From NCBI RefSeq assembly GCF_000302595.1, contig NZ_JH947128.1, positions 1 to 64,000 on the forward strand: a DNA stretch of 64,000 nucleotides, given 5' to 3'. Below the pieces are notes generated by a model. It searched no databases. It worked only from the letters and a program-made list of their open reading frames with translations, and was not told the origin of the DNA. The translations under genes were made by a program, and so were the position numbers. The stretch is from Pedobacter arcticus A12 (GTDB taxonomy: Bacteria > Bacteroidota > Bacteroidia > Sphingobacteriales > Sphingobacteriaceae). Shown here one piece after another: positions 44,216-53,100 of the stretch (position 1 is its first letter; each line of letters opens with the position of its first letter).

Positions 44216-45592
44216 TTATTTTGCTGCAGCTGTTGGGCTATCTGCAATCCATTCTTTTAAAAGATCGCAACCCGTATAATCTTCATCAATTTTAATGTAA
44301 GTTGATTTTCTTCTCTTCTCAAACCATTTACTCACCGTTTTATTGATTTTATCTTCGTAAGCAGCGTCCTTAATTTTAGGTAAATCCTGATCTAAATTTG
44401 CTGTATGTGGAGGTATTTTGCTTTTCAAGTACATAAAACGGTAGCCTGATTTACCACGAGCATCTGTAAACATTGCTGGAGTTGAATAAGTTCCAACTTT
44501 CATTGTATCGATGGTTAAAAATACTTTTGGATCTAAGCGGTCTGTTGGGATAAAAGTAGTACGTGATTGTACGTTTTCTGCGTTCAGCATCATTCCACCG
44601 TTAAATTTAGTTTCTTTCTCATCAGAAAAAAGAGACGCAGCGGTAGAAAAATCAAGCTTTCCGGCTTTCACTTTTTGGTAGGTAGAATCAATTTCAACCC
44701 TTGCTCTTTCTAATGCAGCAGCAGGGGTTTCTGGAATAACTAAAATATGCCTAACCCTAACCTGTTCTCCTCTACGTTCCAAAACTTCTAAAAAATGGAA
44801 GCCAAACTCGGTTTCAAACACGGGCGACATTTCTTTTTCTTTTAATTTAAAAGCCCAAGAAGTAAATTCTTTTGCCATGGTCTGTCTGTCAAAAAATGGC
44901 AGCTCACCACCTTCTCTTGCCGAACCTGGGTCTTGCGAGTACAAACGAGCTAAAGTAGCAAAGCTATCACCACCTTTAATTCTCAACCTTAGTGCTTCAG
45001 CCTTATCTTTAAAAATCTCTTTTTCCTTTTTGGTCAAATCTGGATAAACTACAATTTCACCTACTTCAACTTCGGTATTAAACTGAGGCAAAGAATCTTT
45101 AGGGAAAGCTTCAAAAAAGCGCTTAACCTCTAAAGGCGTAACTTCAACTTTTTCAGTAATTTTTGCCTGCATTTTTTGTGCAACCAATTGCTCTCTAATC
45201 TCGGGTCTAATCTCATCTTTATATTGTATCAAAGATCTACCTAGAAAGCCTTCTAACTTTTCTTGTCCGCCTGCTCTTGAGGTCATCACACGCATTCTCC
45301 GCTCAATCTCACCGTCAACATCGTCATCTTCTACCGAAATAGAATCTAAAACTGCCTGTTGCGTCAATAACTTTTGGCTTAACATATTTTGCAAAAAGCT
45401 ACATTTAATTTCCTCATCAGCCTTATTACCCTGCACTAAATATTGCGCATATTGCTGGTCAATCTCCGATTTTAGGATAATATTATCTCCTACAACGGCA
45501 ACCACTTTGTCTACCACTTTATCCTGATTTTGTGCGTAGCTGTTTGCCAAACCTAAAAAGATGATACCTATTAATACTATGTATTTCTTCAT
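44216..45592 (-). CDS. SurA-like periplasmic peptidyl-prolyl isomerase
   Basis: 458 residues. Signal peptide (YIVLIGIIFLGLANSYAQ), N-terminal chaperone region (VVAVVGDNIILKSEIDQQY), then two PpiC/parvulin domains (about 165-275 and 285-390, the second starting VRVRHILV). This is the SurA arrangement: a periplasmic chaperone for outer membrane proteins. The start overlaps the end of the previous lipoprotein gene by four bases, showing tight coupling. The last gene of the trio is MoxR. Confidence 0.92.
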   Translation of the reverse strand: MKKYIVLIGIIFLGLANSYAQNQDKVVDKVVAVVGDNIILKSEIDQQYAQYLVQGNKADEEIKCSFLQNMLSQKLLTQQAVLDSISVEDDDVDGEIERRMRVMTSRAGGQEKLEGFLGRSLIQYKDEIRPEIREQLVAQKMQAKITEKVEVTPLEVKRFFEAFPKDSLPQFNTEVEVGEIVVYPDLTKKEKEIFKDKAEALRLRIKGGDSFATLARLYSQDPGSAREGGELPFFDRQTMAKEFTSWAFKLKEKEMSPVFETEFGFHFLEVLERRGEQVRVRHILVIPETPAAALERARVEIDSTYQKVKAGKLDFSTAASLFSDEKETKFNGGMMLNAENVQSRTTFIPTDRLDPKVFLTIDTMKVGTYSTPAMFTDARGKSGYRFMYLKSKIPPHTANLDQDLPKIKDAAYEDKINKTVSKWFEKRRKSTYIKIDEDYTGCDLLKEWIADSPTAAAK

Positions 45593-46449
45593 TTATCGTA
45601 TATTTCTAATTCGTTATTTTTTTGAGCCTCAGTAAACACTTCTTTTTCCATTTGATTTATGAGTGCCAATTTTCGCTGATTTAAAATCAGGTTTTTAATA
45701 TTTTCTTTTTCAAAAACTATCGGCGACAAGCTATCCCTAAATTTTGAATCTCGCAAAATTATAAGATATAATGCATTATTATCAGAAATTTCAAAAATAC
45801 GATTTAAATTATTGTAATTGTTTTCTGATATCCTTGAAATAGGCAACGTTTTCTCTAGGTCATCTATATAGTGCCATGCGGTATCCAACAAAGAAAAATT
45901 TGGAGAGTACTTAAAGCAATACTTCTCTAATAAATCCACATCACGCATATCTTTTGAAGAGAATAGCTTCTTTACCATTGGTATTTTAGGTGCGTTTTCT
46001 GGTAGTTTGATGTACGAAACTTTTAGAATTGGCTTTTTAAGCTGAAAATTATCTTTATTATCGTTATAAAATTTCTGAATTTCTTCATCGCCAACCAAGG
46101 TATCCAACTTTTGTCTGATGAGTTCCTGCTCATACTCAAACCTAATTAACGACATTTTATAGTTAGCCAAACGGCTTTCTATGCTTTTATTATCGATGTT
46201 TACATTATTCTCTGCCTGATGCTGAATAACCTGCTCATGTTGCCACTGATCTATAAATGCTTTTACAATGGCGACGCTGTCGTTTCCATGAGTGTTTTTA
46301 GGCACCAGACCGTCTAAGTCAGAAAGATACAAGTATTTGTCAAAGGCCTTTGCAATAGGTTTGCCCTTTGAATCGCTGAAGTTACTACAGGAAATTAGGA
46401 CTAAACTTAACGAGAATAAGTACGTTAGATTTTTAAACAATTGCATCAT
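45589..46449 (-). CDS. PpiC-related lipoprotein
   Basis: 286 residues from the ATG at 46449. Signal peptide with lipobox (SLVLISC), Cys near residue 21. Helical chaperone-like body (FIDQWQHEQVIQHQAE; ESRLANYKMSLIRFEYEQEL) and a poorly conserved parvulin-like middle (KKPILKVSYIKLPENAP). Probably the lipid-anchored partner of the SurA-like protein encoded next. Upstream in-frame ATG (46509) gives a basic, non-signal leader, so it is rejected. Divergent from the gene at 46532. Confidence 0.8.
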   Translation of the reverse strand: MMQLFKNLTYLFSLSLVLISCSNFSDSKGKPIAKAFDKYLYLSDLDGLVPKNTHGNDSVAIVKAFIDQWQHEQVIQHQAENNVNIDNKSIESRLANYKMSLIRFEYEQELIRQKLDTLVGDEEIQKFYNDNKDNFQLKKPILKVSYIKLPENAPKIPMVKKLFSSKDMRDVDLLEKYCFKYSPNFSLLDTAWHYIDDLEKTLPISRISENNYNNLNRIFEISDNNALYLIILRDSKFRDSLSPIVFEKENIKNLILNQRKLALINQMEKEVFTEAQKNNELEIYDK

Positions 46450-46531
46450 TTTGGAACGAAAGTAAAGTCTTTTTAGCGTAATTTGGCCATGCTTTAGAAT
46501 TTTTAACATTTTTTAGCGAATTTCACAACGC

Positions 46532-47188
46532 ATGAATCCACTACAAACAGATAATTTAATTGCCTTAAGTTTATTGTTAGATGAAGATATCTATGTTTTA
46601 AATGATTTACCTAAAAAAGAGTTCGACCAAATTGTAGCCGAAAAACCTGTTGAGGTTTCAGCTAAAACCACAGAGACAAACAACAGCCCAGTTGTGGAGA
46701 TTCCAAAAATCGAGAAACAGACAATTCCCTCTCCTAGCCCAGAAGTCAGTCCGGCAACTATAATTCCAAAAATTGAGAAAGCAAGTGTGCCTTTAAAAAC
46801 AAAAAATGATGGTTTTGAGTATTTAGGAGAAAACAACAAATACATTTTAATTATCGTAAATAACGAGCAAGAAAAGTTTTTAAACAAAGCGGATTTAGCG
46901 TTTCTTGTAAAAATAATGGGCGCTAAAAAATGGGTATTAGAAGACGTTGCTATTGTAAACATGGCGAAATACGAGGACTTAAACTTTGAGGATTTAACAG
47001 CCTATTTTGCTTGCAATAAAATAGTCACTTTTGGTTTTAATCCGGCAGTTTTAAATATTGTTGGCGCTGTGGCAAACCAAAAAACCACTTATAAAAATGT
47101 TGCTGTTTTAGGAACCTGGGATTTACCAAAATTACAGACCGACGTACCCAAGAAAACTATTTTTTGGAATCAACTTAAGGCATTTTAA
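46532..47188 (+). CDS. Conserved protein of unknown function
   Basis: 218 residues. Short N-terminal helix (DNLIALSLLLDEDIYVL), a Pro/Glu/Lys/Thr-rich linker from about 35 to 90, then a compact alpha/beta domain (YILIIVNNEQEKFLNKADLA, LVKIMGAKKWVLEDVAIVNM, KIVTFGFNPAVLNIV). Two-part layout with a flexible linker. I do not recognise the family. It is divergent from the isomerase operon and 211 bases ahead of rdgB. Confidence 0.65.
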   Translation: MNPLQTDNLIALSLLLDEDIYVLNDLPKKEFDQIVAEKPVEVSAKTTETNNSPVVEIPKIEKQTIPSPSPEVSPATIIPKIEKASVPLKTKNDGFEYLGENNKYILIIVNNEQEKFLNKADLAFLVKIMGAKKWVLEDVAIVNMAKYEDLNFEDLTAYFACNKIVTFGFNPAVLNIVGAVANQKTTYKNVAVLGTWDLPKLQTDVPKKTIFWNQLKAF

Positions 47189-47300
47189 TGATTGAAGGAG
47201 TGAAGTAAAGAATGATTGAAGAATGGAATGAGTGAAGGAGAGAATGATGGAGGAGTGGAATAATGGAATGAGTGAAGGATGGAATAATGGAAAGGTAGAA
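47188..47300. repeat. Degenerate tandem GAATGAGTGAAGG-type repeats
   Basis: The units GATTGAAGGAGTGAAG, GAATGATTGAAG, GAATGAGTGAAGGAG, GAATAATGGAATGAGTGAAGG follow each other with small changes. No protein family is seen across it. It separates the unknown gene from rdgB. Confidence 0.7.
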
Positions 47301-47326
47301 TTAGAACAACAACGGCTTTACCCAAA

Positions 47327-47392
47327 ACTTTTTACTTTTTACTTTTTACTTTTACTTTTTACTTTTTACTTTTTACTTTTTACTTTTTACTT
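47327..47392 (+). repeat. Nine-unit ACTTTTT heptamer array before rdgB
   Basis: Nine units of ACTTTTT (one is 6 bases) plus a partial unit run from 47327 to 47392. Eight A and the rdgB ATG at 47400 follow. The array occupies the region where the promoter and 5' UTR should be. Confidence 0.9.
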
Positions 47393-47399
47393 AAAAAAA

Positions 47400-47975
47400 A
47401 TGGGACAAAAATTGGTTTTTGCAACCAACAATCAGCATAAGTTAGACGAAGTCCAGCTAAAAGTTGGCAATAGCTTTAAAATTGTTAGTCTAAAAGAGAT
47501 TGGTTGCTTTGAAGATATTGAAGAAACTGGCCTAACGCTTGAAGAAAACGCGAGTATCAAAAGTCAGTACATCTACAAAAATTACAATTTAGATTGCTTT
47601 GCAGATGATACTGGTTTAGAGATTTTTGCTTTGAACAATGAACCCGGAGTTTACTCTGCCCGTTATTCTGGTGATAGGGATTTTACCAAAAACATGGATT
47701 TGGTATTGCAGAAAATGCAGGGCATCAATGATAGAGGCGCAAGGTTTAGAACCGTAATCTCCCTAATTATTGAGGGCAAGGAGCATCTTTTTGAGGGAAT
47801 TGTAAACGGCACCATCCGTACAGAAAAAAGTGGTGAAGAAGGTTTTGGTTACGACCCAATTTTTGAACCCGAAGGCTACAACATTACTTTTGCCGAAATG
47901 AGTTTAGAGGAGAAAAACATAATTAGTCACCGTGGAAGAGCGATGGAAAAACTGATTCAATTTTTAAAAAATTAA
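47400..47975 (+). CDS. rdgB: XTP/dITP diphosphatase, RdgB/HAM1 family
   Basis: 191 residues from the ATG at 47400. Hydrolyses non-canonical purine triphosphates (dITP, XTP). Seen: LVFATNNQHKLDEV (substrate loop), LEENASIKSQYIYKNYNLDCFADDTGLEI, ARYSGDRDF, SGEEGFGYDPIFEPEG. The frame is open 56 codons further upstream through the repeat array, but that would encode a low-complexity FTFYFLL tail unlike the family, so the internal ATG is correct. The GNAT gene follows 5 bases later. Confidence 0.95.
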   Translation: MGQKLVFATNNQHKLDEVQLKVGNSFKIVSLKEIGCFEDIEETGLTLEENASIKSQYIYKNYNLDCFADDTGLEIFALNNEPGVYSARYSGDRDFTKNMDLVLQKMQGINDRGARFRTVISLIIEGKEHLFEGIVNGTIRTEKSGEEGFGYDPIFEPEGYNITFAEMSLEEKNIISHRGRAMEKLIQFLKN

Positions 47976-47980
47976 TAACA

Positions 47981-48487
47981 ATGCAAATTACGCTTAGTAA
48001 AACTACTGATATCCCACAGATTTTTAAACTTTATGATGAAGCAATCGCTTACCAAAAGGCTGTTAAAGGGAACGTTTGGAAAGGTTTTGAAGTTTCATTA
48101 ATTGAACAGGAAATTGCCGAACAAAGACATTACGTTATCACAGAAGGAGATGATGTTGCCTGTACTTTTGTACTTTCTTTTGATGATGAACTGATTTGGA
48201 AAGAAGCGAACAAAGACAAAGCGGTTTATATCCACCGCGTTGCTGTAAACCCTAAATTTAGAGGAAAAGGCTATATCAATATTATTATAGATTGGTTAAA
48301 AGGTAAGGCAAAAGAATTAGCTATTGACTATATTAGGCTTGACACGGAGAGCGGGAACGACAAAATCAAAAATTACTACCTCAGCTGTGGCTTAACTTTT
48401 AAAGGTTCAACTAAAATAGATTGGGAAGCAGGTATGCCAGCACATTACAAAAATGCCACATTGATTTTATTTGAGATTAAGCTTTGA
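47981..48487 (+). CDS. GNAT family N-acetyltransferase
   Basis: 168 residues. Starts 5 bases after rdgB, so co-transcribed. GNAT motif A region: AVYIHRVAVNPKFRGKGYINIIIDWLKGKA, then IRLDTESGNDKIKNYYLSCGL. Target unknown; small-molecule amines or protein termini are usual for the family. Convergent with pth. Confidence 0.88.
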   Translation: MQITLSKTTDIPQIFKLYDEAIAYQKAVKGNVWKGFEVSLIEQEIAEQRHYVITEGDDVACTFVLSFDDELIWKEANKDKAVYIHRVAVNPKFRGKGYINIIIDWLKGKAKELAIDYIRLDTESGNDKIKNYYLSCGLTFKGSTKIDWEAGMPAHYKNATLILFEIKL

Positions 48488-48502
48488 TGGCTTTACCTAA
48501 AA

Positions 48503-49066
48503 CTACTTCTTATTAAAATTAGTCATCGTTAACTCAATACCAATGGTTACAAATGCTTTAATCATTTGAATAGATTTATCAATTAAGGCAGGCAATTCCG
48601 GGATTTCATCATCATCAAAACCGCTTAACACGTAATCTACCTGTCGGCCTTTTGCAAAATTATCACTTACACCAAAGCGCAGACGAGCGTACTCGTTAGA
48701 ACCCAATAAGCCTTCGATGCTTTTTAAACCGTTATGCCCGGCAGCGCTACCTTTCGGTTTTATCCGTACAGACCCAAATGGGATTGCCAAATCATCCACC
48801 ACAATCAGCACATTTTCTATCGGGATTTTAAGTTCCTGCATCCAATGCCTCACGGCTTTACCGCTTAAGTTCATGTAAGTAGTTGGTTTTATTAAACATA
48901 AGGTTCTTCCTTTATGGCTTATTTCAGTGTAGCCTGCCAACTTCATGGTCGAAAAGCTTACCCCGGCTTCCTTCGCCATTGCATCCAACACCATAAAACC
49001 AATATTATGGCGTGTATCTGCATACTCTGAACCTATATTTCCTAAACCTACAATCAGATATTTCAT
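48503..49066 (-). CDS. pth: Peptidyl-tRNA hydrolase
   Basis: 187 residues. Frees tRNA from dropped-off peptidyl-tRNA. Seen: LIVGLGNIGSEYADTRHNIGFM at the start (catalytic His in RHN), KPTTYMNLSGKAVRHW, VVDDLAIPFGSVRIKPKGSAAGHNGLKSIE, and RLRFGV. All family residues are present. It lies 40 bases downstream of tsaD on the same strand. Confidence 0.96.
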   Translation of the reverse strand: MKYLIVGLGNIGSEYADTRHNIGFMVLDAMAKEAGVSFSTMKLAGYTEISHKGRTLCLIKPTTYMNLSGKAVRHWMQELKIPIENVLIVVDDLAIPFGSVRIKPKGSAAGHNGLKSIEGLLGSNEYARLRFGVSDNFAKGRQVDYVLSGFDDDEIPELPALIDKSIQMIKAFVTIGIELTMTNFNKK

Positions 49067-49106
49067 TATTCAAATAAAAGCATCCGGCCTAAACCGAAAA
49101 TAAATA

Positions 49107-50108
49107 TTAAAAAGGCATCCTTGCCAAAGGCGCAACCTCCTGCCCCACAAAATCCTTTGCTAAAAACTTGTAATATCCCGCAATGGCAATCATCGCAGCA
49201 TTATCTGTACAATATTCAAACTTTGGGATAAAAACATTCCATCCTTCTTTTGTTGCCATGGCATTTAAACCATCTCGCAAACCAGAATTTGCAGAAACCC
49301 CCCCGGCAATCGCAACATCTGTAATCTCGTACTGCACCGCCGCTTTCTTAAGTTTATTTAACAAGATAGAAACAATGCGACTTTGTACAGAAGCACAGAT
49401 ATCATTCATGTTTTCATGCAAAAAACCTGGATTTAGTTTAACGTTATCTCTCACAAAATAAAGAATAGCGGTTTTTAATCCGCTGAAGCTAAAGTTAAGT
49501 TCTGGAATCTGTGGTTCTGTAAATTTGTATTTATTTGGATCGCCCAGTTTTGCATTTTTATCAACCAATGGTCCGCCGGGGTAAGGCAATCCTAAAATTT
49601 TAGCAGTTTTATCAAAAGCTTCACCGGCGGCATCGTCTAAAGTTTCGCCAACCACTTCCATATCAAAATAATTTTTCACCAAAACTATCTGTGTATGCCC
49701 TCCAGACACCGTTAAACACAGAAATGGAAATAGCGGTTTTGGCTCATCAATAAAATGTGCTAAAATATGCGCCTGCATGTGGTTAACTTCAATTAACGGA
49801 ATGTTATTTGCTAAAGCAAAAGCCTTAGAAAAGCAGGTGCCCACCAACAGCGACCCCAGCAAGCCTGGACCGCGAGTAAAAGCAACTGCATCTATTTGTT
49901 TTTTATGTATTTTCGCAGCAGTAATAGCCTGATGAACAGCTGGGACAATATTTTGTTGGTGAACACGCGAAGCTAGTTCGGGCACAACACCACCATAAAG
50001 TTCGTGTATAGTTTGGTTTGCTATAATATTAGACACTATTTTACCGTCTATACAAACAGAGGCTGAGGTTTCATCGCAGGAGGATTCAATTCCGAGAATA
50101 ATTGACAC
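49107..50108 (-). CDS. tsaD: tRNA threonylcarbamoyladenosine transferase subunit TsaD
   Basis: 333 residues from a GTG at 50108. Transfers the threonylcarbamoyl group to A37 of ANN-reading tRNAs, with TsaB and TsaE. Seen: IILGIESSCDETSAS, TRGPGLLGSLLVG, the metal motif HMQAHILAH, GHTQIVLVK, PGGPLVD, and GGVSANSGLRD. The ATG nine codons upstream (50135) would add FLYLKPSF, which is unlike relatives; the GTG gives the canonical N-terminus. Followed by pth. Confidence 0.93.
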   Translation of the reverse strand: MSIILGIESSCDETSASVCIDGKIVSNIIANQTIHELYGGVVPELASRVHQQNIVPAVHQAITAAKIHKKQIDAVAFTRGPGLLGSLLVGTCFSKAFALANNIPLIEVNHMQAHILAHFIDEPKPLFPFLCLTVSGGHTQIVLVKNYFDMEVVGETLDDAAGEAFDKTAKILGLPYPGGPLVDKNAKLGDPNKYKFTEPQIPELNFSFSGLKTAILYFVRDNVKLNPGFLHENMNDICASVQSRIVSILLNKLKKAAVQYEITDVAIAGGVSANSGLRDGLNAMATKEGWNVFIPKFEYCTDNAAMIAIAGYYKFLAKDFVGQEVAPLARMPF

Positions 50109-50192
50109 AAAAGAGGGTTTTAAATATAAAAACACAAAAATATCAAAAAAGTATTCAAAATAACGCTTTACATCCTTGTTGCTATCATATTA

Positions 50193-53100
50193 TTGTTGGC
50201 AGGCATTATTTTGTCGCTACAACTTAAACCCGTTCAAACTTGGGCTGCAAAAAAAGCGGCTACTTTTCTATCTTCAGAGCTAAAAACGCAGGTGCAAATT
50301 AAAAGTTTGTATTTGGAACCTTTTAAATCATTGGTGTTAGAAGGTTTTTTTATTGCTGATTTAGATAAAGACACCTTATTAAATGCACCCAAACTTACGG
50401 TCGATATTGCCTACTTCGCTCCGTTTAAAGAACGAAAAATCACGCTACAAAGCATTGAACTGGAAAACGCGACTTTCTACTTAAAGGAATATAAAGACAC
50501 AACCACAAACCTATCCTTTATTATCAATTACTTTAATAGCGGCGTGGTAGATACAACCGTAAAAAAGAAACCTTTTGATTTTACGCTGAATAATGCAACA
50601 ATCAAAAACCTAGATTTTAGGTATAAAAACTACCGCACAAGAGATACGTTGATTAACGGAGTTAATTACGACGACGTACATATTACCCACTTAAGCACCA
50701 ATTTAGAAAACATAAATACCAAAGATTATATTTTAAAGGCGAAAATCAATAAGCTAACTTTTAAAGAGCGTAGCGGTTTTGTTTTGAATAACCTAACCGC
50801 CAACGCAACAATTGCTTCCGACAGGATTGTATTAGAACAATTGTATTTAAAAACTCCAAAATCTAGCTTACGAGATTATTTTAGCATGCGCTTTAAAAGC
50901 TATGCAGATTTTGATGACGTAATTAACAAAGTGACTATGGAAGGTCATTTTAAAAATGCAAGAATAGATGCTAAAGACATTGCTTTTTTTGCGCCACAGA
51001 TTGACTATATCACCCTTCCTATTGATGTTACCGGTGTAATTAAAGGAAAAGTAAATGGTTTAAAAGCAAAGGACTTACTGATTAAGGCTGGAAAAACCAC
51101 CTACATCAAAGGTGATTTTGAAGTAAAAGGCTTGCCCGAAACAAAAAACACCTTTTTGGATTTAAACTTCAAGCAGATTTACTCTAACAAAGCAGACGTT
51201 GATTATATTATTGAGCGCTTAACTGGAAATAAGAAGAATACGTTACCAGATGTGATCAACAAGTTTGGCAATATTAACTTCAAAGGGCAGTTTACTGGTT
51301 TTTTTAATGATTTTGTTGCTTACGGCGATTTTAAAACAAAACTAGGGCAAATAAAATCGGATGTTAACATGAAAATCAACCGTAATAATGTGCCTTCCTA
51401 TAGCGGTAAACTACAAGCAATAGATTTCAACCTTGGCGATTTAATTGGGGAAGAATCTATCAACCGGACATCTTTTGTTGCAAATATTGACGGGCGTGGT
51501 TTTGATTTAAACCAGCTTACCGAAAAACTAGATGTAAAGGCAACCTATTTTGAATTTAATGGTTACAGCTACAGAAACATCAAGGTAAACGGGAACATTA
51601 ACAAGCAGGTATTTGATGGTAAACTTAACATCGATGATAAAAACATCAATCTTGACTTTGATGGAAAAGCAAACTTAAACCCAAACTTACCTGAGTTTAA
51701 TTTTATTGCGAATGTACAACAGGCCAGACTGCATAAACTGAATTTTGGGAAAGACACCCTTTCGGTGGATGCGGTTATAAACACCAACTTTAAAGGCAGT
51801 AACCTAGCGAACATTCAAGGGCAGTTTAATGTAAACGATTTAAGAGTTACCACTACAGAAAAATCAGTGGTTATTGATTCGGTACAGTTAAAAGCCGAAG
51901 GCGTGGGAACCGACCGTTTATTGGCGCTAACTTCTAACATTGGAGATGCTTACATTAAAGGCGAGTATGATTTAAATACGCTACCATCTGCGTTCAAAAC
52001 CATTGTTAAAAAATATATCCCATCGTACCGAACGGCTATTGTAAAGCCAAAAAATCAGAACTTTGAATTTAGAGTCGATTTGAAAAACTTCGATTACCTA
52101 TCTAGCTTATTAATTCCTGAACTAAAAATACCGGAAAGGGGTGCGTTTTACGGCAAATTTAATTCTAGCAAAGACACCGTTACCTTAAGTGGTTTTGTAA
52201 AAACACTTACCTATAACGACATTACTTTTAACAATATTATTATTGACCAAAACACCAACAGCAAATCTTTAGAAGCGATTGTATCTATGGATAAGGTGCA
52301 GTTTTCTGAGGGTGGCGCTTTTGTACAGAACATCATTATTCAAAACACCTTAAGAAACGACAGCCTTACGTTCAACGTAAAGTTATCAGACAAAGATGCT
52401 ATTAACCAACTGGATTTATACGGATTGGTGAAATTTGGCACCGATACGCTTGCGCAGATTAGTTTACTACCGTCTGAGGTCATCATCGATAACCAGGTAT
52501 GGAAAATACAGGACCAGGTTAAGATCAAATTCGAAAACGCTCGTACATTAATTGAGAATTTTGAATTGAGTAGCAATAATCAATTAATTGCCATTAATGG
52601 AGCCATATCCAAAAACCCAGAAGACGGGCTGGAAGTGGTGATCAAAGATTTCAAAATTTCATCATTAAGTCAGGTTACTAAGGCTTATGGCGTGGATTTA
52701 AGTGGAACATTAAATGGAACAGCAAACCTTTCTGCAATTTTAGGTACGCCAAATATCAAATCGGATTTAACAGTTGACACTTTAAAATACAACAACACCC
52801 TTATTGGTAATTTAAAAACGGTTTCCGTTTACAACAACGCTACCAACAAGCTTGATGTTGACGCCAGCATTTTTAAAGGCAATACCAAAACAATGGACGT
52901 TAAGGGTAATATTGACATTAAAAGCGAGACTAACAATCTTAACTTAGATGTTGCCTTAGATAAAACCGAACTGGTAATTGTTGAACCTTTTGTAAAGAAC
53001 TTAGTTTCTAATTTAAAAGGCCAAATTAGCTCTGATTTAAAAGTTACCGGTAAGTTTAACAACCCAAAAATTGACGGTACGGTTGACTTTTTAAACACCG

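Noticed and set aside
47232-47399. Upstream extension of rdgB through the repeat array.
   Set aside because: It would encode low-complexity FTFYFLL sequence unlike any relative; the family N-terminus starts at 47400.
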